Positions 7,575 through 15,070 of a stretch of 34,353 nt of DNA are shown here, piece after piece. Under the pieces are notes generated by a model. The model saw only the letters and a program-made list of their open reading frames with translations, was not told the DNA's origin and did not search any database. A program made the position numbers and the translations under genes. Every line of letters begins with the position of its first letter. Positions within the stretch are counted from its first letter, which is position 1. Source of the stretch: Candidatus Omnitrophota bacterium (GTDB lineage: Bacteria > Omnitrophota > Gorgyraeia > Zapsychrales > Zapsychraceae); the NCBI GenBank assembly GCA_018812705.1, contig JAHJCZ010000041.1:1-34353 (forward strand), read 5' to 3'.

Positions 7575-7655
7575 GTTAGCATACTGTTAGCACAATACAA
7601 ACAAGCAACACTTAAATCCTTGATATCAAGCATTTTATCTTCAGTTGACCTTCAG
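7575..7655. repeat. Att-like repeat copy C
   Basis: GTTAGC at 7575-7580 and 7586-7591 (11-bp period, joined by ATACT), then GACCTTCAG at 7647-7655, exactly 61 bp from the second GTTAGC. It lies between the promoter of the DnaB-like operon and the 3' end of the coiled-coil gene. It is followed by a second TTGACC at 7660-7665. This is the copy closest to the apparent consensus GTTAGCATACTGTTAGC. Confidence 0.65.
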
Positions 7656-7758
7656 TCCATTGACCTAGCGGTACCAATAGACCTCCATTTTAATAGAACA
7701 ATTAATTTAGAAACTTGTATCTGCTATTTTGGCACATAAGAATGCTATCTCAATATTT

Positions 7759-8187
7759 TTACTTCATAAAATAAATTACTATATTTGCAATACCCAACCC
7801 CATGCTAATTATTCCAAAAACAACTAACAGCACAACAAGTTTTCTTGAAGAGCTACTAATGTTTTTTAAAATCTCACTCTTATCCTTACCCAAGTCGTCT
7901 TCCTGCTTCTTTATGGCATCTAAGATTCTTTCTTGCGTGATTATAATTTTATCATTAGCCACAGTAACTTTATCAGCCATCAGCCTGTATTTCTCATGTA
8001 GCTCTTGTATGAATTGCATAATCTCTTTTTTAGATACTTTAAATTGATCCAACATCGTATCTTTAACAAGAATAAACTCTTCATCAAGAGATTCAATTTC
8101 CTTACGCAAACCATCAGAGACAACACTAACTTTATCCATCCCCTGAATGATCTTATCAGGAGCTGCTTCTCGCAGCGCTCTTACCAA
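7759..8187 (-). CDS. Coiled-coil protein with a C-terminal membrane anchor, possibly 5'-truncated
   Basis: A 142-residue protein from a TTG at 8187 (AGGGAA about 8 bases upstream). Residues 1-110 are rich in heptad-like charged helices (KEIESLDEEFILVKDTML, QFIQELHEKYRLM). Residues 115-140 form one membrane helix (KLVVLLVVFGIISMGLGIAN). No signal peptide or enzyme motif is seen. The same frame stays open upstream to a TAA near 8315. That stretch reads like coding sequence (ESLGVRF, then LESIREKLEVIISNFEDL) but has no ATG, GTG or TTG before the join with att-like repeat D. The simplest reading is that the true 5' end was lost at that junction, with 8187 as a fallback start. It could be a membrane-bound sensor or scaffold; the function is unknown. 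Confidence 0.6.
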   Translation of the reverse strand: MVRALREAAPDKIIQGMDKVSVVSDGLRKEIESLDEEFILVKDTMLDQFKVSKKEIMQFIQELHEKYRLMADKVTVANDKIIITQERILDAIKKQEDDLGKDKSEILKNISSSSRKLVVLLVVFGIISMGLGIANIVIYFMK

Positions 8188-8294
8188 ATCTGATTCCCTA
8201 TGAATTAAATCTTCAAAATTGCTTATAATTACTTCTAACTTTTCTCTAATAGATTCGAGGCTCCCCTGAGAGGACTCGAACCTTACTCCTAGTG

Positions 8295-8375
8295 ATTCGC
8301 ATACTGTTAGCCGGCAGTTTTACTAAGATTCTTAACTTGTTGATAGTTATAAACCTATTAAACATTGACCTTCAG
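8295..8375. repeat. Att-like repeat copy D, apparently a hybrid junction
   Basis: GTTAGC at 8306-8311 preceded by CATACT as in copy C, and GACCTTCAG at 8367-8375, again 61 bp apart. The first GTTAGC of the pair is replaced by ATTCGC (8295-8300), which belongs to the open reading frame of the coiled-coil gene. TGACCTT at 8366-8372 is mirrored by AAGGTCA at 8389-8395. The copy looks like a join between a foreign coding sequence and the repeat. Confidence 0.6.
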
Positions 8376-8478
8376 ATTCACTGTCTCAAGGTCATTATAA
8401 AGTAAGATGTAAAAGAAACAATCTGCTTACAACTATACTATAACTGAAAAAATCACTTTAAATATTCCAGGAACTATC

Positions 8479-8511
8479 TGGTGACCATATGGTGTCCATC
8501 TGGGGTCATAA
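8479..8511. repeat. Three tandem 11-bp repeats
   Basis: TGGTGACCATA, TGGTGTCCATC and TGGGGTCATAA stand head to tail with an 11-bp period, about one helical turn. They lie about 110 bp from the tRNA-Lys fragment, inside the island. Spaced repeats of this kind are typical of arm-type integrase or excisionase sites and of some operators. Which applies here cannot be told from sequence alone. Confidence 0.45.
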
Positions 8512-8617
8512 TGAGTGGTAATGATACTTGCTGGTTGGGTTGATGTGGCGGGTGTTTCTCGTCGTGGTTTTGCTAAATTCTATATTTTTCAATACTTTAC
8601 AAAAATAGCTTTTTCGC

Positions 8618-8656
8618 ATTAAGAGTCAGTTGCTCTACCATGTGAGCTAATGGCCC
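8618..8656 (-). tRNA. 5' half of tRNA-Lys(CTT), truncated in the anticodon stem
   Basis: The minus strand reads GGGCCAT (acceptor strand), TA, a complete D arm (GCTC, loop with GG, GAGC), A, then ACTGA and the anticodon loop CTCTTAA with anticodon CTT. From base 40 onward the sequence (GCGAAAAAGC) no longer pairs with ACTGA. No T arm and no matching ATGGCCC acceptor strand follow. The gene is therefore cut one base after the anticodon loop, a usual crossover region for tyrosine integrases. A functional tRNA cannot be made from this copy. The missing 3' half is not in the window. Confidence 0.8.
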
Positions 8657-9249
8657 AAAATTAAAACCGTACTGATCAAATTTTTTTGGAGTACTCGTCC
8701 TATGAGCATCGAAAGGAATATAAGTTACAATAATAAAAAATTGTAGTAAGAATTATAATAAATTCGATTTGTCTCTAAGGCTAAATCTGTTGTATTTATA
8801 TCAGACTTTAAATGCAGTGTAAAGTAATAATGTGAAATTTTTTAGTTATTTTCTGAAAAGTCCACAAAAAATACCCCCCGGTTAGACTGCGAAGCATTAT
8901 GAGCATATGCTTATCCCAAGACATTGGTTTGGCCGCTCTCCCTTATGAGCATTTGCTCATTTCTTTTTGAGCTTTAGGCTCGACGGAAAATGACTAAATC
9001 TTGACTTCTTATACCTACTCTCACCAGTCAATTACCTGTAACTAACTTTGAATGGATCCGGCGTTTGCACCAAGGAAATAGGCACAAATTTGGAAAGAAA
9101 AATAAACACGAAGGATATAATATTTATGCCATATAAACCCATTTAAAAGCCAGTTTTCGGCCCAGATCAGGCATCTGTTTAACACTTTGCTCAATTTCAA
9201 TAGGTTTCATTTGACACAATATTCCCATAATAGTAGTATATTGACCATA
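8657..9249. other. Non-coding stretch between the island and the GT-C gene
   Basis: About 590 bases without a convincing gene; all frames carry frequent stops. It holds the flank of the truncated tRNA, two near-identical palindromes (8899-8914 and 8945-8960), a six-C run near 8873, and a possible -10 box TATAAT at 9116-9121 with no good -35 ahead of the plus-strand glycosyltransferase gene. No terminator hairpin followed by a T run was found. Confidence 0.5.
8899..8960. repeat. Pair of 16-bp palindromes
   Basis: ATGAGCATATGCTTAT (8899-8914) and ATGAGCATTTGCTCAT (8945-8960) share the half-site ATGAGCA/TGCTCAT and start 46 bp apart. The second has perfect arms; the first has one mismatch. They could be a two-site operator or hairpins. 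No regulator gene is adjacent. Confidence 0.45.
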
Positions 9250-10842
9250 ATGAGAAAAAATAAAATAATAGTAATTGTGCTAATAGTTTTATCTGCGATT
9301 ATAATTGTTCGCAACGCCTGGCTTTGCGATGATGCATACATTACCTTTAGGGTAGTAGATAATTTCATAAACGGTTACGGCCTTAGGTGGAATGTTGCAG
9401 AAAGAGTCCAAGTATATACACATCCTCTTTGGATGTTCTTATTATCATTTTTTTATTTTTTTACTCGTGAAATATTCTTTACAAGTAATGCAATATCTAT
9501 AATCCTATCCATACTGGCTATAACATTAGCAGCATTTAAGATCTCCAAAAGTCATAAAAATGCACTCCTCGCACTAACAATACTGTGCTTGTCTAAGGCA
9601 TTTATCGATTATTCAGCATCTGGACTTGAAAATCCTTTAACACATTTGATATTAATACTATTTTTTATTACATTATTTAATCCTGATACATCCAGGAGAA
9701 AATTATTAGCACTCTCTTTTTTCACATCTCTTGGCGTGCTAAATCGAATGGACACGCTTCTTCTTTTTGCACCCTCTCTATGCTATGCCGTATTTGAACA
9801 CTTAAGGACTTCTTCTGATGAGAAATTGAAATCAAAACTGATCAAAACTTTTGGCTTCCTATTGATCGGATTCTTACCTTTTATCTTATGGGAGGCTTTT
9901 TCAGTATTTTATTATGGCTTCCCCTTTCCAAACACAGCATATGCAAAGTTAAATACTGGGATCCCGGCTATAAAACTTGCAAAACAGGGACTTTACTATT
10001 TAATAAGTTCGTTCCCCAAAAAAACAGACCTGGTGACACCTCTTGTCGTATTATCAGGGATCATGCTTGCAGTCTTTTCAAAAAGCAACAGAAACAAATT
10101 TATTGCCGCTGGTATTTTCTTGTATATTCTCTACATAATTAAAATTGGTGGCGGTTTCATGATGAACAGATTTCTTGCTGCACCACTTCTTTGCTCTGTT
10201 GTCATAATATGCAGAACTGAAATTTTCTATAAATACAAAATACTTATTCCAACATTAGCATCTGTTATAATTCTTGGATTCTTATCTCCATTTAACCCTG
10301 TTCTTTCTGGCATCAACTACGAGAACACAAATGAGAATGTTTTTGTTTTCAATAAAGGTATTTCTGATGAGCGCGGGTTCTATTACAAACATTCCAGCCT
10401 TCTTAAAGCACTTAAAGGGGAAAAAATGCCGTCGCATCAATGGGTTGACCAGGGCATTGAACTTAGAGAGAAGAAACCTTTCTCTCTTATTTATTACACA
10501 AGCGTAGGTTATTTAGGATTTTTTGCAGGACCACATACAAGCATTATTGATGCTGTCGCGCTATGCGACCCCTTACTTGCCAGACTCCCTGTTCCAAAGA
10601 AAAAATATTGGAGAATTGGACACTTCGAGAGAATCATTCCTTACGGATATACTGGCAGCATGCATCTCGCGCAAAGCCAATTCAAGGACAAGGGTCTTGA
10701 GAAGTATTATTACAAACTATCTCAAATAATCAGCGGGGATCTTTTCGATAAAAACAGATTTGTGGAGATCTGGAAGATGAATACTGGACAATACAAACAC
10801 CTACTTGAAAACTACAAAAGAGATATCAGCGATAAGAATTAA
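9250..10842 (+). CDS. GT-C fold membrane glycosyltransferase
   Basis: A 530-residue polytopic membrane protein predicted to move a sugar from a lipid-linked donor on the outer face of the inner membrane. The ATG at 9250 is preferred because it opens directly into the first membrane helix; an in-frame TTG at 9187 would add 21 polar residues. The first loop has the GT-C signature: CDDAYITFR (DD at 27-28) then NGYGLRWN and the YTHPLW block near 56-61. This matches families such as GT39/GT83 and the arabinofuranosyltransferase-like group. About ten membrane helices follow, with a soluble C-terminal third from about residue 370 (GPHTSIIDAVALCDPLLARL). The donor and acceptor are unknown. It converges on phoH with only 15 bases between stops. 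Confidence 0.8.
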   Translation: MRKNKIIVIVLIVLSAIIIVRNAWLCDDAYITFRVVDNFINGYGLRWNVAERVQVYTHPLWMFLLSFFYFFTREIFFTSNAISIILSILAITLAAFKISKSHKNALLALTILCLSKAFIDYSASGLENPLTHLILILFFITLFNPDTSRRKLLALSFFTSLGVLNRMDTLLLFAPSLCYAVFEHLRTSSDEKLKSKLIKTFGFLLIGFLPFILWEAFSVFYYGFPFPNTAYAKLNTGIPAIKLAKQGLYYLISSFPKKTDLVTPLVVLSGIMLAVFSKSNRNKFIAAGIFLYILYIIKIGGGFMMNRFLAAPLLCSVVIICRTEIFYKYKILIPTLASVIILGFLSPFNPVLSGINYENTNENVFVFNKGISDERGFYYKHSSLLKALKGEKMPSHQWVDQGIELREKKPFSLIYYTSVGYLGFFAGPHTSIIDAVALCDPLLARLPVPKKKYWRIGHFERIIPYGYTGSMHLAQSQFKDKGLEKYYYKLSQIISGDLFDKNRFVEIWKMNTGQYKHLLENYKRDISDKN

Positions 10843-10857
10843 TATCCTGCCACGTAA

Positions 10858-12180
10858 TTATAGCGCCTCTACCGCAACTGAAGCCAATTCTGACCGTTCA
10901 CTTTTTGACAACAGCATTGATCCAAAAATAGAATAGGCCTTCAACCTATCAACCGTATAGGACAATCCATTAGAATTCGCATCTAAATATGGATTATCGA
11001 TCTGATCAGGATCACCCGTTAAAACAATTTTAGTGCCTTCGCCTGCTCGAGAAATAACTGTCTTAATTTCATGCGGGGTCAGATTCTGCGCCTCATCAAC
11101 TATCAAGAATTGATTTGGGATACTTCTTCCTCGAATATAAGTAAGGGCTTCTACTTCGATAATATCTGACTTCATCATACTATCAACAGTAAGCTCACTT
11201 GTAGCAACACCCTTCGTCTTTGAGGATAATGACCTCTTCATGATAAATTCCAGATTATCAAATATGGGCTGCATCCAATAATTCAATTTTTTTTCTTTGC
11301 TTCCAGGCAAATATCCAATATCTTTTCCGAGTGGAACAATTGGACGGACTATCAAAAGCTTCTCATAAACCATATATTCACCAATGATCTTGGAAAGCGC
11401 TGCGGCAATTGCCATAAGTGTCTTTCCAGTTCCTGCCTGGCCGACCAGAGCAACCAGTTTGATCCTATCATCAAGCAAAAGATCAAATGCAAATCTTTGT
11501 TCAACATTGAGGGGGGAAATCCCCATAGCGCAACATTTTTGATCTACAGCAACAATACTCTTTTCATCATCAGAATATTTCCCAATCGAATCATAGCCCG
11601 GCTCATCTTCTGCTTTAACAAGAGCATACTCATTAGAGAGAAATGAATTTTCAGGAACAACCAACGGCACGCCCTTCTGAAGCTTGGTTACATCGTGCCT
11701 TGAAACTGACAATTCCTTCCAGCCTCTATACAATTTGCCATATTCGACTTTTTGATTTTCATAATCTACCGCGCTTATTCCAATAGCTTCAGCTTTGATC
11801 CTGGCATTAACATCTTTTGAAACAAAATACACTTTGTTGCCTTCCACCTGAAGCTTCCAAGCTACACCCAATATCCTGTTGTCGTTCAATTCAGTATCAA
11901 GGTCCAAAGGAAGCCCCAAGTCTTTCACATTAACATAAATGATCAATGTCCCGCCGTTGATCATCTTCGCGCCTTTTTTTAGAGCCCCCTTTTTAATAAG
12001 AGAATCTATCTCACGAAGCACCTGTCTTGCATGCATACCTTTTTTATCAGCGCTCGATTTAAATCCGTCTAGCTCTTCAATTACCGTAATTGGAATAATT
12101 ACAATATTATCAGCGAATGAATAAATTGATTGTGGATTGTGGATAAGCACATTTGTGTCTAGAACAAAATTCTTTTCCAT
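10858..12180 (-). CDS. phoH: PhoH2-type PIN domain and PhoH ATPase protein
   Basis: A 440-residue fusion of a PIN ribonuclease domain and a PhoH-like P-loop ATPase, the layout of bacterial PhoH2 (YlaK), which in studied cases unwinds and cuts RNA. PIN residues: LDTN at 7-10, EELD at 35-38, D98 or D100 in DTELNDN, and D123 in SKDVNA. PhoH part: Walker A GQAGTGKT at 247-254, Walker B LIVDEAQN at 359-366 and TGDPDQID at 388-395. Both active sites look complete. AGGAGGTG precedes the ATG, the strongest ribosome site seen in this window. The gene lies downstream of a TMTC-like TPR gene by 41 bases and may share its transcript. Confidence 0.95.
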   Translation of the reverse strand: MEKNFVLDTNVLIHNPQSIYSFADNIVIIPITVIEELDGFKSSADKKGMHARQVLREIDSLIKKGALKKGAKMINGGTLIIYVNVKDLGLPLDLDTELNDNRILGVAWKLQVEGNKVYFVSKDVNARIKAEAIGISAVDYENQKVEYGKLYRGWKELSVSRHDVTKLQKGVPLVVPENSFLSNEYALVKAEDEPGYDSIGKYSDDEKSIVAVDQKCCAMGISPLNVEQRFAFDLLLDDRIKLVALVGQAGTGKTLMAIAAALSKIIGEYMVYEKLLIVRPIVPLGKDIGYLPGSKEKKLNYWMQPIFDNLEFIMKRSLSSKTKGVATSELTVDSMMKSDIIEVEALTYIRGRSIPNQFLIVDEAQNLTPHEIKTVISRAGEGTKIVLTGDPDQIDNPYLDANSNGLSYTVDRLKAYSIFGSMLLSKSERSELASVAVEAL

Positions 12181-12221
12181 AAAAACACCTCCTAGCCATA
12201 GTAAGAAGAAACTAAGTTTTA

Positions 12222-14180
12222 TTATTGATCATCATTCTTTGCCTCATAACTTTTTACTGCAATTTCCCTCATTACCCTGGCTTTTTCAAAAGCAGGAGCC
12301 AATCTGAGAGCTTTATCAAATTCTTTGATAGCAGGCTTAAACGCACCTATTTTCCCCAGGATCACGCCTCTCCAATAATATGCTTTTTCATTTTTTGGAT
12401 TAAGCCTAACAGCCTCATTAAGATCATCAATTGCTTTCTCATAATTGTTTTGAGCGCGATAAACCAAAGCCCTGTTCAAATATCCGAAACTAAAATCTGG
12501 ATTTATCTCAATAACCTTATTAAAGTCGTTTAAAGCTAAATCGTACTTCTTCTGATTTAAGTAAAGCGTTCCTCTATTATTATATACTCTAAGATATTTT
12601 GGTTTTAGTTTAATTACTTTTTTATAATCACTCAAGGCTTGCTCATCATTTCCAGTTGCCATAAAAATATTACCTCTATGGAAATAAGTTATATGCGCCT
12701 GGGGGAATGTTTCATCTATTTTTAAAGCTGTTTGGAATTCTTTCAATGCTTCATCAAACATCTGCCTTTTGCTAAAAAGTATTCCTCTGTTTGTATAAGC
12801 ATAACTACTTGGAACAATCTCAATTGCCTTGTCAATATACAAAAGCGCCTTATCTAACTTATTCACTTCTAGATATGCTTTCCCCAAGTTTAAATTTGTT
12901 CTGTACTTATTTGGTGATTTCCTGTGAGCATCTTCCCAAAGAGATACCTCGCTACGCCATACATCATTACGAACAACCGTCATTAATGAAAACACCACTA
13001 CAATAACAGCTATTAAAGCTTTTAACTTCTCTTTGTCTCTTACCCACCTAGATAAGCATAAAGCTAATAGGATAAAAAAACCCACTGAAGGCAAATAAAG
13101 TTTATGTTCAAAAATTACGTGTCGTCTTGGTATCAGTTCACAAGACAGAGTAATAAAGAACCAAAATATTGAAAATGCAACTAAAGGATAAACAAACCTG
13201 ACCTTGTATGCAAAAAGTATAATAGTCATCAATATAAAATAGCTAAACATAACTGCTGGTTCGAAAACATTAGAAGACAAAGCAAAATCATAATCAATAT
13301 TCTGATTTATAGGTAAAAGCAAAAGCCTTAAATAAACCATCCAAACTTTTAACTGAGTGAGTACATATTTTCCCAAGGTAATAATATCTCCGTCATGCGA
13401 TCCAGATATCTTCTGGCTGAGAAAAATATTCGAAACATTGAAAGAAAATAAATATGGGGAGATAAAACCTATGAATATCACACAAAACAACAAAAACTTA
13501 AATTTAGAAATTCCTGAACTCTTGATCTGTTCACCTTTAGTATTCAATAATAATTTTTCTATCAATAAAATAACTAAAGGAAGGGTTATAACAATTTCTT
13601 TTGTGAATAATCCAAATAAAGCTGAAACGATTGCCGCTATAGCATAGCGAACGTCCAATTTGTTTTTGGATAAAGAAAGTCTCGACTTTAAATAAAAACA
13701 AACACTGGCCAAATAAAACATCGCTGCCATTGAAGCAAATCTTTGCGTGATATATGTCACTGCCTGGGTTTGAACTGGATGGCTAACAAATAACAGCGCG
13801 GCAAAAAAACCTACATACTGTCCGTCGTCATGATCTTTCATTGTTTTCAGCCTGGGTGTTGAAAAAATAAGAACAACTAACCACCACACGAACAAAGCCG
13901 AAATTAAATGAACTCCCATGTTAAATACATGATACCCAAGAACATTTAGTCTTCCAAAATGATAATTTAAAGCAAAAGATAAAAACGAAACAAAACGGGT
14001 AGGCGCAATGATCCTTGAATAAGCGGCTATTTCATCAAAACTCCTAATATTCTCATTATTAACAATGAACTCAAGATCATCTAATTGGAATTCAGAGTTT
14101 AGCGTATTTGAATATATTACAATTCCAACAAAAATGAGTATGGCTAATTTAATCAGAAAATTTTTATTTTTAAAATCCAT
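12222..14180 (-). CDS. TMTC-like membrane protein with C-terminal TPR repeats
   Basis: A 652-residue protein. About ten membrane helices over residues 10-410 are followed by six or seven TPR units (for example SYAYTNRGILFSKRQMFDEA, VYNNRGTLYLNQKKYDLA and AYYWRGVILGKIGAFKPA). The N-terminal loop FQLDDLEFIVNNENI (DD at 34-35) and the later HPVQTQAVTYITQR block match the GT-C-like fold of TMTC/DUF1736 proteins. The eukaryotic members are O-mannosyltransferases. Bacterial members are common and mostly uncharacterised; a sugar-transfer role is inferred. The ATG at 14180 has AGGA six bases before it and starts 6 bases after the transporter gene stops. It appears to lie in the pcm, EamA, TMTC, phoH series. 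Confidence 0.82.
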   Translation of the reverse strand: MDFKNKNFLIKLAILIFVGIVIYSNTLNSEFQLDDLEFIVNNENIRSFDEIAAYSRIIAPTRFVSFLSFALNYHFGRLNVLGYHVFNMGVHLISALFVWWLVVLIFSTPRLKTMKDHDDGQYVGFFAALLFVSHPVQTQAVTYITQRFASMAAMFYLASVCFYLKSRLSLSKNKLDVRYAIAAIVSALFGLFTKEIVITLPLVILLIEKLLLNTKGEQIKSSGISKFKFLLFCVIFIGFISPYLFSFNVSNIFLSQKISGSHDGDIITLGKYVLTQLKVWMVYLRLLLLPINQNIDYDFALSSNVFEPAVMFSYFILMTIILFAYKVRFVYPLVAFSIFWFFITLSCELIPRRHVIFEHKLYLPSVGFFILLALCLSRWVRDKEKLKALIAVIVVVFSLMTVVRNDVWRSEVSLWEDAHRKSPNKYRTNLNLGKAYLEVNKLDKALLYIDKAIEIVPSSYAYTNRGILFSKRQMFDEALKEFQTALKIDETFPQAHITYFHRGNIFMATGNDEQALSDYKKVIKLKPKYLRVYNNRGTLYLNQKKYDLALNDFNKVIEINPDFSFGYLNRALVYRAQNNYEKAIDDLNEAVRLNPKNEKAYYWRGVILGKIGAFKPAIKEFDKALRLAPAFEKARVMREIAVKSYEAKNDDQ

Positions 14181-14186
14181 TAATTC

Positions 14187-15050
14187 CTACCCATAGAAAG
14201 AAATAATAAAAACCCCTATTATCATCACGATAACACCAATTATTCTTTCTTTAAAACCTTTTTCTTTAAAAATCCAAATACCAAACAAACTGCTCATCAC
14301 AACGCTTGTTCTCTTTATTGCTATAACATATGGGACTATTGTCATTTGAATTGCACTCATTTGACTAAAAAATGCAATCGTTGTACAAATACCCATTAAC
14401 AACATATAAGGCCAACCAAACTTAAACTGAGCAATAATATTCTTTGATTTATTTAAAACTATAAGAAATATAACTAGAGAAACACAAGAATTTACCGCGC
14501 ACAAATAAGCAAACATAGAGTACTTAACAACTGCCATTTTATCAAAATTTGCACCAATACTATAAAGAACAGCAACAACAAGCATGTACCTTGGACCTTT
14601 TTCCTTCAACAAACTTTTAAAAGGCTCAAAATATCCTATTTTTCGATCTGAAAAATTAATAACATAGGCACCCGCAACAATTAAAAGAATGCCTAAAAGC
14701 CCAATGGCCTGAGGAAATTCTCCTAACATTATCGGCGAGGTAATGAGAAGAAAAACTGGAGTAAAAGTGAGCATTGGCATAGATATTGACATATCAGATA
14801 CCTTAAGGGCCTTAAAAAAACAAATTGATGCAATAGTCAAAATGATCGTCACAGAACCAACATAAATCCAAAACATATAGTCAACTTGAGGCCTGCCTTC
14901 AATAAACAACATTACATACATAAATGGCAAAGTAAATAACAACCAACCCAAAGCAGCTATCTCGGGATCCACCTTTTTGATTATTTTTCTTCCAAAAATA
15001 TCTTTAAGGGAAGTAAATATCGCTGTTATTAATGCTAATATGACCCACAT
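14187..15050 (-). CDS. EamA/DMT-family transporter
   Basis: A 287-residue protein made of about ten membrane helices in two homologous halves, each an EamA (DUF6) unit. The first half has ALGWLLFTLPFMY and the SICFFKALKVSDMSISMP hairpin. The second half has AFFSQMSAIQMTIVPYVIAI then GIWIFKEKGFKERIIG, the usual end of the EamA repeat. The family includes exporters of amino acids, sugars and nucleotide derivatives and some flippases such as the undecaprenyl-phosphate-aminoarabinose pair. The substrate cannot be told. AGGAATTAGTT precedes the ATG. It is next to a membrane glycosyltransferase-like gene, so export of a lipid-linked or sugar substrate is one possibility. Confidence 0.85.
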   Translation of the reverse strand: MWVILALITAIFTSLKDIFGRKIIKKVDPEIAALGWLLFTLPFMYVMLFIEGRPQVDYMFWIYVGSVTIILTIASICFFKALKVSDMSISMPMLTFTPVFLLITSPIMLGEFPQAIGLLGILLIVAGAYVINFSDRKIGYFEPFKSLLKEKGPRYMLVVAVLYSIGANFDKMAVVKYSMFAYLCAVNSCVSLVIFLIVLNKSKNIIAQFKFGWPYMLLMGICTTIAFFSQMSAIQMTIVPYVIAIKRTSVVMSSLFGIWIFKEKGFKERIIGVIVMIIGVFIISFYG

Positions 15051-15070
15051 AACTAATTCCTATTAACTGA

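Noticed and set aside
8262-8290. A GGTTCGAGTCC-like stretch on the minus strand that looks like a tRNA T arm.
   Set aside because: The stem has only about three pairs, no acceptor partner is found upstream, it does not match the tRNA-Lys 5' half, and it lies inside the open coding frame that leads into the coiled-coil gene.
1784-8375. Reading the GTTAGC repeats as classical integron attC sites.
   Set aside because: The bases do not fit GTTRRRY, there is no matching inverse core site, and the GTTAGC pairs are direct rather than inverted repeats.
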